Shown piece after piece: positions 1 through 7,060 of a DNA stretch of 19,139 nucleotides. Positions within the stretch are counted from its first letter, which is position 1. Each line of letters starts with the position of its first letter. The notes under the pieces were generated by a model, which worked only from the letters and a program-made list of their open reading frames with translations, was not told the origin of the DNA and ran no database searches. Position numbers and translations under genes: made by a program. Source of the stretch: Deltaproteobacteria bacterium (GTDB taxonomy: Bacteria > Desulfobacterota > DSM-4660 > Desulfatiglandales > Desulfatiglandaceae); the NCBI GenBank assembly GCA_018644785.1, contig JABGPV010000074.1, positions 1-19,139 of the forward strand, written 5' to 3'.

Positions 1-2
1 AG

Positions 3-440
3 CTTGAAGCAATACGGGATTGTTGTGATGAGCTTGAATTCGGGCGGGGAGATAAGCTCTTTACCGAAGATGATGACGCCGTTCAGATCTGGATTATTAC
101 GGAGGGGCACGTGGACCTGCGTTTTGAACTGCCCGGAAAGCCCCCCACTTCGAAGGAACACACCGTTACCTCGGTAAAATCGGACACCGGGGTTGCCAAG
201 ATCCTGGGATGGTCATGCTTTGTTCCTCCATTTAAAATGAGGCTTTCCGCTTTCTGTGTATCGAGACATTGCAAGGTTATAAGGATTGAGAAGAGGCGTC
301 TCACCGAACTTTTCGAAAAAGACACCCGAATGGGGTATCTGGTTTTAAAGTACCTGATCCAGGTGGTCGGATATCGGTTTCAACAATTTCAGGATGTAGT
401 TGCGACCACAATGGGCGAAAATCTTATGTCTGGCTGGTAA
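3..440 (+). CDS. Cyclic nucleotide-binding domain protein, 3' part (5' end outside window)
   Basis: The frame is open from base 3 to the TAA at 438-440, so the gene begins before the window. The visible 145 residues look like the cNMP-binding beta-roll of the CRP/FNR superfamily: FGRGDKLFTEDD, then IWIITEGHVDLRF, then GWSCFVPPFKMRLSAFCVS, then a late strand VIRIEKRRLTELFEKD and helices ending YLIQVVGYRFQQFQDVV. After the barrel there is room only for the hinge helices. No DNA-binding helix-turn-helix follows, so this is probably a stand-alone cNMP-binding sensor rather than a transcription factor, unless another domain lies in the missing N-terminal part. Ligand binding is not established: the phosphate-binding-cassette Arg is not clearly recognisable. 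Confidence 0.7.
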   Translation, partial: LEAIRDCCDELEFGRGDKLFTEDDDAVQIWIITEGHVDLRFELPGKPPTSKEHTVTSVKSDTGVAKILGWSCFVPPFKMRLSAFCVSRHCKVIRIEKRRLTELFEKDTRMGYLVLKYLIQVVGYRFQQFQDVVATTMGENLMSGW

Positions 441-574
441 TATCTGGAATGTATCTGAACTTTTGGGTTTCATACCACAGATTGCATTTTGGCACCGATA
501 ACATGACGAATATGATAATATCCCGATCCGTGTAATCAGTTTTTTGGCTGACATTGTCGAGCATGGAGGAGATT

Positions 575-679
575 ATGAGCATAGCTGTTTGGATAAGAAA
601 TGATACTGACAAAAAAGTTGTCGAGGAATTTGATTGTCTGTTTTGTCAAGAAGGAAATCATCACTCTGAGTGCCCTGTA
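575..679 (+). pseudogene. 5' fragment of a small gene split by the IS256-family element
   Basis: An ATG at 575 follows a good ribosome binding site (GGAGGAG, 565-571). The 35 codons begin MSIAVWIRNDTDKK and end ...HHSECPV at the target-site duplication of the insertion sequence. Joining codon 35 to base 2101, after removing the element and one 8-bp duplication copy, gives one uninterrupted frame of 120 residues ending at 2358. The restored junction reads ECPV-CQGTGK, so the protein would carry two CxxC pairs (CLFC and CPVC), which suggests a small zinc-ribbon-like N-terminus. I do not recognise the family. As it stands, translation runs into IS sequence and stops shortly afterwards. Confidence 0.7.
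672..679. repeat. Target-site duplication, left copy (GCCCTGTA)
   Basis: This 8-bp sequence directly abuts the left inverted repeat and is identical to 2093-2100 beyond the right inverted repeat. An 8-9 bp duplication is what IS256-family transposition leaves. Confidence 0.92.
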
Positions 680-706
680 GAGTTATGGTCAAGTCTGGTG
701 TTTGAG
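680..706 (+). repeat. IS256-family inverted repeat next to the transposase 3' end
   Basis: It pairs with 2066-2092 at 21 of 27 positions. The mismatches cluster in the middle, leaving the outer GAGTTAT and the inner TGGTGTTTGAG identical. The transposase stop codon lies 10 bp inside it. Confidence 0.9.
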
Positions 707-716
707 AAAATTGCAT

Positions 717-1985
717 TTAAACGACAGCCCTGTTGAGCTCGTCTTCTTTTAAGTGCTCAATCGGTTCTCCATCCTTGAATTGAACGCCTCTTATTACCTC
801 AGCAAGCAGTTTGAATCCTCTCAATCTACGCCATCTTTTCTCTGCACTCTGGGCGAGCTTGAAGACCATAGATAAGATCGTGTGCCTGGCAACGCATCCT
901 CTTGTTTTAGCCGTCCTCAGCCGTACCGTGGCAAACGTTGATTCAATGGGATTCGAAGTCCTTATATGTTGCCAATGTATGGCGGGGAAATCATAAAAGG
1001 CCAGCATTTCATCTTTATCTTTTTCCAGACACTTCATAGCCTTTGGATATTTTTCCGAGTACGTTGAGATGGCAATATCAAAGGCCCTGTAAGCATCGTT
1101 TTTGGTCGGTGCCATCCAGATTTCATGCAACGCTTGCTTAACCTTGGGCTGAACCACCTTGGGTAGTTTATTGAGCACATTGGCAGTTTTATGAATCCAG
1201 CAACGTTGATGTTTTGTTTTCGGGAATACTTTACTCAATGCTTTCCAAAATCCTAGAGCTCCGTCACCGACTGCCAATTCAGGGGAATGCCTTAGTCCCT
1301 GTGCTTTTATTCGTAACAATAATTCCGACCAACTCTGTTCAGATTCCCGATAACCATCCTCAATGGCAATGAATTCTTTTCTGCCCTGTTCTGTGACCCC
1401 GATAATGACAAGAATACACTGTCTGGCATCATCGCTACGGATATTGAAATACACACCATCTGCCCAAATATAGACATACCGCTTGTTCTTCAGGTTCTGT
1501 CGGCTCCACGTTTCATGCTCTGCCTCCCATATGCGCTTTAAGCGACTTATTATCGATGCTGACAGACCCTCAGCCTCACTCCCAAAAAGTGCCTGTAATG
1601 CTTCTTGGAAGTCTCCCGTGGATATGCCTTTGAGGTATAGCCAGGGCAAAACTTCTTCGACACTCCTGGTTTTTCTTAGATAGGGCGGTAAAAGAACCGA
1701 GTTGAATTTGATTCTCTGGCCACTCTTATCCCGAATCTTTGGAACCCTGACCTTAACCGGGTCGATTCCAGTTTGAATCTTTCGTTCAGGTAAATAACCA
1801 TTACGAACTACCTGCAGGTGTCCTTGCTCATTTCTGAATTCAGCATGTTGATTGAGAAGCCCCTGTAATTCAGCTTCAACAGCATCAGCAATTAACCGTC
1901 GGGCACCGTTACGTAACAATTCTGTCAACGGATCTTCGGAAATCGCAGATGGCTTTTTAAGTTCAATGACTTTATTATTACGCAT
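717..1985 (-). CDS. IS256-family (mutator-type) transposase
   Basis: The 422-residue DDE transposase is of normal length for the family (about 400). The probable catalytic residues are D176 in WADGVYFN, D241 in AVGDGALGFWKAL and E348 in RTSNPIESTFATVR. The family C-x2-H motif is present as RCWIHKTANV (C262, H265). The N-terminal region contains the conserved LLRNGARRLIADAVEAEL helix. It moves its own element by cut-and-paste or circle intermediates. The ATG at 1983-1985 lies about 80 bp inside the right inverted repeat, and no frameshift is seen. Confidence 0.96.
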   Translation of the reverse strand: MRNNKVIELKKPSAISEDPLTELLRNGARRLIADAVEAELQGLLNQHAEFRNEQGHLQVVRNGYLPERKIQTGIDPVKVRVPKIRDKSGQRIKFNSVLLPPYLRKTRSVEEVLPWLYLKGISTGDFQEALQALFGSEAEGLSASIISRLKRIWEAEHETWSRQNLKNKRYVYIWADGVYFNIRSDDARQCILVIIGVTEQGRKEFIAIEDGYRESEQSWSELLLRIKAQGLRHSPELAVGDGALGFWKALSKVFPKTKHQRCWIHKTANVLNKLPKVVQPKVKQALHEIWMAPTKNDAYRAFDIAISTYSEKYPKAMKCLEKDKDEMLAFYDFPAIHWQHIRTSNPIESTFATVRLRTAKTRGCVARHTILSMVFKLAQSAEKRWRRLRGFKLLAEVIRGVQFKDGEPIEHLKEDELNRAVV

Positions 1986-2065
1986 GACGTATCCTCTTTT
2001 TTGTTGGGATTTTGTTTTTGAGAACTCATTCCGACAGGATACGTCATTTATTTTTTTATGGCTTC

Positions 2066-2092
2066 CTCAAACACCACTTTTGGTTATAACTC
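2066..2092 (-). repeat. IS256-family inverted repeat next to the transposase 5' end
   Basis: Its reverse complement begins GAGTTATAACC and ends GTGGTGTTTGAG, matching 680-706 at 21 of 27 positions. It is followed directly by the second copy of the 8-bp target duplication. Confidence 0.9.
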
Positions 2093-2100
2093 GCCCTGTA
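2093..2100. repeat. Target-site duplication, right copy (GCCCTGTA)
   Basis: Identical to 672-679. Together the two copies fix the element boundaries to the base. Confidence 0.92.
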
Positions 2101-2358
2101 TGTCAAGGGACGGGAAAATTGACCAAGTTAAGGTCACGATATTATATGTATCTAGCAAACAGCAGTTTTTGTGATTTATGGGCAAAATTAAAAATTTCCT
2201 TCGATGATGGGGATGATTCATTATACGGTGAAATTACGGCATTGAAGTTAACCAAAGCTATCAAGAATTATAAAGGCAAATCTAATCAATATCTTGAAAA
2301 ATTAAACAAAATTTCTCAAAGAGCTTTTCGGACGGGTGAGGATATATTATGGGGGTAG
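2101..2358 (+). pseudogene. 3' fragment of the small gene split by the IS256-family element
   Basis: These 85 codons continue exactly the frame of 575-679 once the element and one duplication copy are removed. They begin CQGTGKLTK and end RTGEDILWG at the TAG 2356-2358. The first Cys completes a CPVCQGTG motif, reminiscent of the CxxCxGxG zinc-binding repeats of DnaJ-type proteins. The rest is a lysine-rich, apparently alpha-helical tail (TALKLTKAIKNYKGK, then YLEKLNKISQRAF). The AT-rich base composition matches the 5' fragment and differs from the GC-richer genes to the right. Family and function are unknown. The fragment has no evident start of its own. Confidence 0.65.
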
Positions 2359-2840
2359 TGTTAGCAAACAAACGACTGCTCCTGACAGCAGCAGTTGAAA
2401 GTAATTGGCTCTTTTGCAACTCAGTTGAAGGTTTCTGATGCTGATGAGCCACGGCGTTATCGATCCGTTGATATCTCCAACGTATCTCAGCGCGGTTTCA
2501 AATGAGAAACGGATGGGATATACACAAAACCTGTGGCCCAGTGAGCTTATAAATTCAGAATGGGAGAACCACTACATCTGTGGTTGCGCTATTCATTTGT
2601 TGTAACCCTGAGATGTAAGGCTTCTATATTTAACCATCTGTTACTCTAACCCATCAAAAAGTAAAGAAGCCATCCAGAATTGTTTTGATGTGCCGTCCAT
2701 TCTCAAAACGGAGCGGGAATACGAATAAAGACACCGAAATTTAGTAACGTATTTACACGTTTTAGGGTTTTCCAAGTTTCAACTTTCGCTCAGAGAAATT
2801 AGAGCAAGACAAATTTTTCCGCTCAAGATGTGCGTTGTGG
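2359..2840. other. Intergenic stretch without a recognisable gene
   Basis: About 480 bp of AT-rich sequence. The only short frame I could find (2349-2438, 29 codons, overlapping the end of the split gene) has no ribosome binding site or recognisable product. There is no tRNA, no long repeat and no convincing terminator. It may be eroded intergenic DNA between the IS-disrupted locus and the promoter at 2841. Confidence 0.5.
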
Positions 2841-2870
2841 TTGACATATGAACCCTGTTTTGCCTATATG
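2841..2870 (+). promoter_or_regulatory. Candidate sigma-70-type promoter for the RnfB-GltD fusion gene
   Basis: A perfect -35 TTGACA (2841-2846) is separated by 18 bp from TATATG (2865-2870), a 4-of-6 match to the -10 consensus. This would start transcription about 55 bp before the ATG at 2933. The -10 is only moderate, so this is a prediction. Confidence 0.5.
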
Positions 2871-2883
2871 TGTCGTGCAGGAG

Positions 2884-2900
2884 TTGAAATTTCAAATTTC
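2884..2900. promoter_or_regulatory. Overlapping AT-rich palindromes just after the promoter, possible operator
   Basis: TTGAAATTTCAA (2884-2895) is a perfect 12-bp palindrome. It overlaps the odd-centred palindrome GAAATTT-C-AAATTTC (2886-2900). The pair lies a few bases after the predicted transcription start, where a repressor would block. No regulator is known for it, and AT-rich palindromes can occur by chance. Confidence 0.35.
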
Positions 2901-2932
2901 AAGTCTCAAATATTTAATTGGAGGATTTCATA

Positions 2933-5038
2933 ATGGTTCCAGCCTTGCTTGTCATGTGTGGTCTGGGAGCGGTATTGGGCATTGTACTTAGCGTCGCGTC
3001 CAAGGTTTTTTATGTTTATGAAGACCCGAGAATCGGCCAGGTGGAAGATTGTCTGGCCGGCGCCAACTGCGGCGGATGCGGCTATGCGGGTTGTTCCGCC
3101 GCGGCGGTTGCCGTGGTAGCAGGACAGGCGCCTGCCAATGTATGTATTGTGGCGGGAGATGAGGCCACCCAGGCCGTCGCCGCCGTCATGGGAATAGCCG
3201 GAGGCCTTGCAGAAGCGTCCAACTGTTCAAACCCCTGTACAGGCGGGGATCGTTCAAAAATCCGCTATCTTTACGAAGGCATTCCCTCATGCCGGGCACA
3301 GATGCTGCTGGATGATGGCAAGCGTGATTGCAACAAGGGGTGCTTGGGTTATGGCGACTGTGTGAAGGCCTGTCTGTTTGACGCCCTGAAAATAGGACCT
3401 GAAGGGTTTCCCGTTGTGGATGACGAGAAATGCGTGGGATGCGGCGCCTGTGAACGGACCTGTCCCAAAGACATACTCACCGTAAAAACCCCGTCCGAGC
3501 GCCTGCTTCATTTCAATGCAGACGAGGATTCTCTGGCGCCCTGCCGACAGATCTGCCCGGCCCAGATCAATATTCCCCTTTACATTGCCCAGATTCGAAA
3601 AGGCGATTACGAAGGGGCGGTCCATACCATCCGTGAACGCAACCCCCTGCTGCTATCCTGCGGCAGGGTTTGCCCCCATCCCTGCGAAGACAGCTGTCGT
3701 CGCGGGGTGGAAGATGAACCGGTTTCCATCAATCAGTTGAAACGCTTTGCCGCCGATTATGAGATGAATTCGGGAAAACGGTTTTCCATTTCCGTGGCGC
3801 CTTCCACCGGCAAACGGGTCGCCGTCATCGGCGGGGGTCCCGCAGGGCTGAGCTGTGCTTTTTTCCTTCGACGCATGGGTCATGACGTGACCATATACGA
3901 GGCCATGCCCAAGCTGGGCGGTATGATTCGATACGGCATTCCGGAATACCGGCTTCCCAAGAATACGCTGGACTGGGAGATTCAAGGCATACTCAACCTG
4001 GGGATCGAAAGCCATACCCGGGTGAAATTCGGTGATGATTTTGACCTGACATCTCTTGTGGCGGCAGGATACGATGCCATTTTCATGGGCATCGGCGCCT
4101 GGAAGGATTCCCTGTTGCGCGTTGAAGGGGAAAACCTGGAAGGGTGCTACACGGGCATCGATTTTCTTTCCCGCCTGGCCAGCGGCGAAATGCTGCCCAT
4201 GGGAGATACAGCGGTGGTCATCGGCGGCGGAAACACCGCCATTGACTGCACCCGAAACCTCCTTCGCTACGGCGCCAAAAAGGTCTACCTGGCGTATCGA
4301 AGAACCCGGAAAGAGATGCCTGCCAACCCGGTTGAGATCGAGGCCGCTGATGAGGAAGGGGTGGAATTCATCTTCCTGACTGCGCCCAAGGAAGTGGTGA
4401 GCGATGATGAAGGGCACTGTACCCATCTGGAATACCTGAAAATGGAATTGGGCGAACCGGATGCCAGCGGCAGACGCCGTCCCGTCCCCATCGAAGGTTC
4501 GGAAACCCGGCTGCAGACCGATATGATCATTACCGCCATCGGACAGGCGCCGGACGTGTCATTTGTGGAACGGGATCAGAAGCGTCTGGCCGAATTGAAA
4601 ACCACCCGTTGGAACACGGTTGACGCCGATCCCAAAACCCTGCAAACCAATATCCCCTACCTCTTTGTGGGCGGCGATTCAGCCACGGGCCCGGCCCTGG
4701 TGGTCACCGCCATCGGCGGCGGCAGACGGGCCGCCAGATCGATCCATCAATATGTGATGGGTGAAGAAATCAAAGCAGGACCGACGGAACATATGGGAAA
4801 AGACCTCATCCCTGAATCCCAATTCGACCATGTCCCCGGCATCGTCAAAAAGCCCCGGTCTCCCATGGAGGAACTGCCGGCAGACGAGAGAATCAAATCC
4901 TTTGTGGAAGTAGATCAGGTGCTGACCGAAGAACAGGCATTGACGGAAAGCGAACGTTGTCTCTCCTGTTGTATTACCTGTTATAATATGGACCCGGAAT
5001 CGGAAGAGGCACTCAAACTACAGGCAGCCGTTGGCTGA
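2933..5038 (+). CDS. RnfB-like Fe-S module fused to GltD-type NAD(P)/FAD oxidoreductase
   Basis: Residues 1-24 form a membrane-anchor helix, followed by an RnfB-type Fe-S motif (C46, C49, C54, C71). Two ferredoxin-type clusters come next (C133/C137/C143/C147 and C167/C170/C173/C177). The rest resembles the glutamate synthase small subunit: N-terminal Cys motifs C204/C208 and C243/C247/C251/C255, FAD-binding VIGGGPAGLS (298-307), NAD(P)-binding VIGGGNTAID (429-438) and a final FAD motif FVGGDSATGPALV. A Cys-rich tail reads RCLSCCITCY. The likely role is electron exchange between ferredoxin, or another Fe-S partner, and NAD(P)H at the membrane face. No rnfACDEG or gltB genes are nearby. I chose the ATG at 2933 because GGAGG (2920-2924) precedes it; an upstream TTG at 2918 would include the binding site. 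The product has 701 residues. Confidence 0.88.
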   Translation: MVPALLVMCGLGAVLGIVLSVASKVFYVYEDPRIGQVEDCLAGANCGGCGYAGCSAAAVAVVAGQAPANVCIVAGDEATQAVAAVMGIAGGLAEASNCSNPCTGGDRSKIRYLYEGIPSCRAQMLLDDGKRDCNKGCLGYGDCVKACLFDALKIGPEGFPVVDDEKCVGCGACERTCPKDILTVKTPSERLLHFNADEDSLAPCRQICPAQINIPLYIAQIRKGDYEGAVHTIRERNPLLLSCGRVCPHPCEDSCRRGVEDEPVSINQLKRFAADYEMNSGKRFSISVAPSTGKRVAVIGGGPAGLSCAFFLRRMGHDVTIYEAMPKLGGMIRYGIPEYRLPKNTLDWEIQGILNLGIESHTRVKFGDDFDLTSLVAAGYDAIFMGIGAWKDSLLRVEGENLEGCYTGIDFLSRLASGEMLPMGDTAVVIGGGNTAIDCTRNLLRYGAKKVYLAYRRTRKEMPANPVEIEAADEEGVEFIFLTAPKEVVSDDEGHCTHLEYLKMELGEPDASGRRRPVPIEGSETRLQTDMIITAIGQAPDVSFVERDQKRLAELKTTRWNTVDADPKTLQTNIPYLFVGGDSATGPALVVTAIGGGRRAARSIHQYVMGEEIKAGPTEHMGKDLIPESQFDHVPGIVKKPRSPMEELPADERIKSFVEVDQVLTEEQALTESERCLSCCITCYNMDPESEEALKLQAAVG

Positions 5039-5053
5039 TTCCGAAAACCATAA

Positions 5054-5965
5054 ATGACGTACCCGAAGCAACTCACAGACAGGGTTTTCCTACTCGGCAA
5101 TCACTATGCCTCCATCTATCTGGTGAAGGGAGATCGGTTTTCCGTTCTGGTGGAGGCAGGGCTTTCCGTAATGGCGCCACAGGTCGTGGACCAGTTAGAA
5201 CACCTTGGAATTAACCCCGCAAGTCTCAAATATCTGGTTCTCACCCATACCCATGCGGATCATGTCATGGGCGCACCCCTGATCAAAAAGTCATTGCCTC
5301 AAATCAAAATTACCGGCGTATCTGAAGCCAGAGATCTGCTTTCCAGGAAAAAAATATTTGACTTTTTCACCCGGGAAGATGCTTATACGTCGAACCGCCT
5401 TTTGGATTTTAAAGCCGTCGACCCCTATACACCTCAAACCACTTCACTCCCTTTCACCGTTGAAAAAATCGTTTCACCCGGAGATGTCCTCAATCCCGGC
5501 GGATTGTCCCTTCACATCCTGGATGCACCGGGACATTGCCGCGGCGGCATCGCACTTTGGGAACCCCGGGAAAGGATACTGTTTTGCTCCGATTCTCTTG
5601 GGTTTCATCTGCCCCCGGAAAAATTTTTTTCCAACTTCTATGTGGATTACGATGACTACCGCAAAACCTTTGACACACTCTGCGCCCTTAAACCCAAATG
5701 GATCTGTCCCGGTCACTGCGGCGCCTATGGCGGCGAAGAGGCAACACAATTCATTGCGGGATCACGACGTGAACTGGACTGGATCACCGATTATGTAACC
5801 GACCTGGCTCAATCTCAGGAGGGGATTGCTGAAGTGGCAGAGGTTCTGTTCCAAAGGTATTTCATGGATGAAGCAACGATCTTCAGCCCGGAAAACACAA
5901 AGCACTGCATGGAATTTCTGATCCGACGGATCCTTGAATCGAAGGTTTTATCGGAGGCTCAATAG
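5054..5965 (+). CDS. Metallo-beta-lactamase-fold hydrolase
   Basis: The 303-residue protein has the HxHxDH metal-binding motif HTHADH at 65-70, preceded by YLVLT. Further metal ligands fit H161 (DAPGHCRGG), D180 (LFCSDSLG) and H221 (CPGHCGAYGG). This is the glyoxalase II/MBL superfamily, a soluble binuclear zinc or iron hydrolase whose substrate cannot be read from the sequence. It has no flavodoxin domain, so it is not a flavo-diiron protein. The gene starts 15 bp after the stop of the RnfB-GltD fusion gene and is almost certainly co-transcribed, so a link to that redox enzyme is inferred. No strong terminator follows. Confidence 0.88.
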   Translation: MTYPKQLTDRVFLLGNHYASIYLVKGDRFSVLVEAGLSVMAPQVVDQLEHLGINPASLKYLVLTHTHADHVMGAPLIKKSLPQIKITGVSEARDLLSRKKIFDFFTREDAYTSNRLLDFKAVDPYTPQTTSLPFTVEKIVSPGDVLNPGGLSLHILDAPGHCRGGIALWEPRERILFCSDSLGFHLPPEKFFSNFYVDYDDYRKTFDTLCALKPKWICPGHCGAYGGEEATQFIAGSRRELDWITDYVTDLAQSQEGIAEVAEVLFQRYFMDEATIFSPENTKHCMEFLIRRILESKVLSEAQ

Positions 5966-6125
5966 GGGCAAATCGTCGCGGGGAATCTATTTTTCCATCC
6001 CCGACCCTGGTACCGACTTGTGGTTTCTGACTTCGAGCTATTAAACTTCATAAGTCGTCAGCACAACATTGAGAGCCTTGTCCCGAAATAGTAAATTACT
6101 TCCGGATCCATAGTGTTTAAGTTTA
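5966..6125. other. Intergenic stretch after the MBL gene
   Basis: No gene is seen. A weak interrupted stem (5975-6005, GTCG..GGGGA against TCCCCGAC, no T-tract) might end the upstream transcript. The remainder up to the inverted-repeat element at 6126 shows no structure that I recognise. Confidence 0.35.
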
Positions 6126-6267
6126 GAGACCTTTGCAAAACGCCCCCTTTTTCCCAATCTCTGCGTCAGGCGAAAATTTCAATCCTCGAAATATTGAATA
6201 TATTCCTGTGGTTGAAATTTTCGCCTTCCTTGATCTAGAACAAAATTGCGCATTTTTCAAAGGTCTC
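6126..6267. repeat. MITE-like element with nested inverted repeats, 142 bp
   Basis: The outer ends are a near-perfect inverted pair: GAGACCTTTGCAAAA (6126-6140) and TTTTTCAAAGGTCTC (6253-6267). Inside lies a perfect 15-bp inverted pair AGGCGAAAATTTCAA (6168-6182) and TTGAAATTTTCGCCT (6212-6226). No protein is encoded. The flanks GTTTA and GCTTA are similar but do not form an exact target duplication. The architecture fits a non-autonomous mobile repeat, or a palindromic repeat that folds in RNA. Only one copy is present in this window. Confidence 0.6.
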
Positions 6268-6323
6268 GCTTAGGGTGATTCACAATCGTATCCTGTCATT
6301 CTGTTCACATTGGAATGCGGATA

Positions 6324-6953
6324 TTAAAATGAAACCACTATCTCATTGTATTTTTTTCTCCATTTTGCTGAGTGCAAGTTCAGACCCGGTTTCATGTAAC
6401 CCACCGCCAGTAAGAGGGGAACCCAGTAGTTATCAGGGATTTTGAACTCCCTTCGAACGGCTTCATGATCAAAACCGTCCATCGGATGTGTCTCCAAACC
6501 AAGACTGGTAGCTGCGTACATGAGGCTCATGGCGAAGAAACCCGTGTTTTTTGCGGCAAACGCCAGATTTGCATCAGGATTCCAATCATAGAGCGCCTTT
6601 GTGGCATTAAGGAACCATTCCCTCTGTTCCAGCGCCATGGACCCGGATTTGAGCATTTCCTGCCAATTTTTTTCAAACGTGGAATGATCTGCCTGCCAGC
6701 CGCTCTTGTCCGCAAGAACGATTAGGACCACCGGTGCCTCAACGATCTTGGGCTGGTCCCAGGCCAGGGATTTGAGTTTTTCCTTTTCCTCGGGATTCCG
6801 AAGCACCATTAGATTCCATGGCTGCAGATTGAAACTGGAAGGTGCGTTCGCCGCCAAGTCCACAATCCGGATCAGCTGCGATTCAGATACATCTTTGTCT
6901 GTATCGAAGAAATTTATGGAACGTCTCTTTTCACTTATTTCCTTAAAATTCAT
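6324..6953 (-). CDS. Nitroreductase-family FMN oxidoreductase
   Basis: The 209-residue protein has the family's N-terminal EKRRSINFFD (Arg cluster for FMN phosphate) and APSSFNLQPWNLM (37-49). Later FMN-contact and dimer segments read GFFAMSLMYAATSLGLETHPMDGFD and VPLLLAVGYM. It would reduce nitro, quinone or related electrophilic substrates with NAD(P)H; the substrate is not determinable. I chose the ATG at 6951-6953 because AGGAGG lies a few bases upstream. A start at 6980 would place that site inside the coding region. It is the last gene of the minus-strand run headed by the TetR-family regulator at 8909-9490, about 107 bp after the ferredoxin/SCP2 gene. Confidence 0.88.
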   Translation of the reverse strand: MNFKEISEKRRSINFFDTDKDVSESQLIRIVDLAANAPSSFNLQPWNLMVLRNPEEKEKLKSLAWDQPKIVEAPVVLIVLADKSGWQADHSTFEKNWQEMLKSGSMALEQREWFLNATKALYDWNPDANLAFAAKNTGFFAMSLMYAATSLGLETHPMDGFDHEAVRREFKIPDNYWVPLLLAVGYMKPGLNLHSAKWRKKYNEIVVSF

Positions 6954-7060
6954 TTTTTCTCCTCCTTTTGTTTTGACCATCCGATCCAGGATTCAGGCAC
7001 TGTCGCATCACGACCCTCTGCCCCAACCTGCAAAAAATACCGAAATTCTGATGGAACCCA

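Larger units (their letters stand above)
680..2092 (-). mobile_element. Intact IS256-family insertion sequence, 1413 bp
   Basis: The ends are 27-bp imperfect inverted repeats (680-706 and the reverse complement of 2066-2092, 21 of 27 identical, both starting GAGTTAT and ending GGTGTTTGAG). They are flanked by a perfect 8-bp duplication GCCCTGTA. The single gene inside is a full-length IS256-type transposase on the minus strand with its DDE residues present. The exact duplication and unbroken transposase suggest a fairly recent insertion that may still be mobile. It sits in frame inside a small host gene, which it inactivates. Confidence 0.95.

Noticed and set aside
1852..2358. 168-codon plus-strand frame running from inside the IS into the split gene
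   Set aside because: Only codons after 2100 are genuine. The earlier part is antisense to the transposase 5' end and crosses the IS end.
2349..2438. 29-codon frame overlapping the end of the IS-split gene (starts MGVVLANKRLLL)
   Set aside because: It has no ribosome binding site, lies in eroded AT-rich DNA and resembles nothing I know.
3653..4426. 257-codon minus-strand frame inside the RnfB-GltD fusion gene
   Set aside because: It lies wholly antisense to a well-supported gene with all motifs on the plus strand. Long antisense frames are expected in GC-rich coding sequence.
5975..6005. Interrupted GC stem after the MBL gene as a terminator
   Set aside because: The stem is bulged, the loop is long and no T-tract follows. 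It is mentioned only in the intergenic entry.
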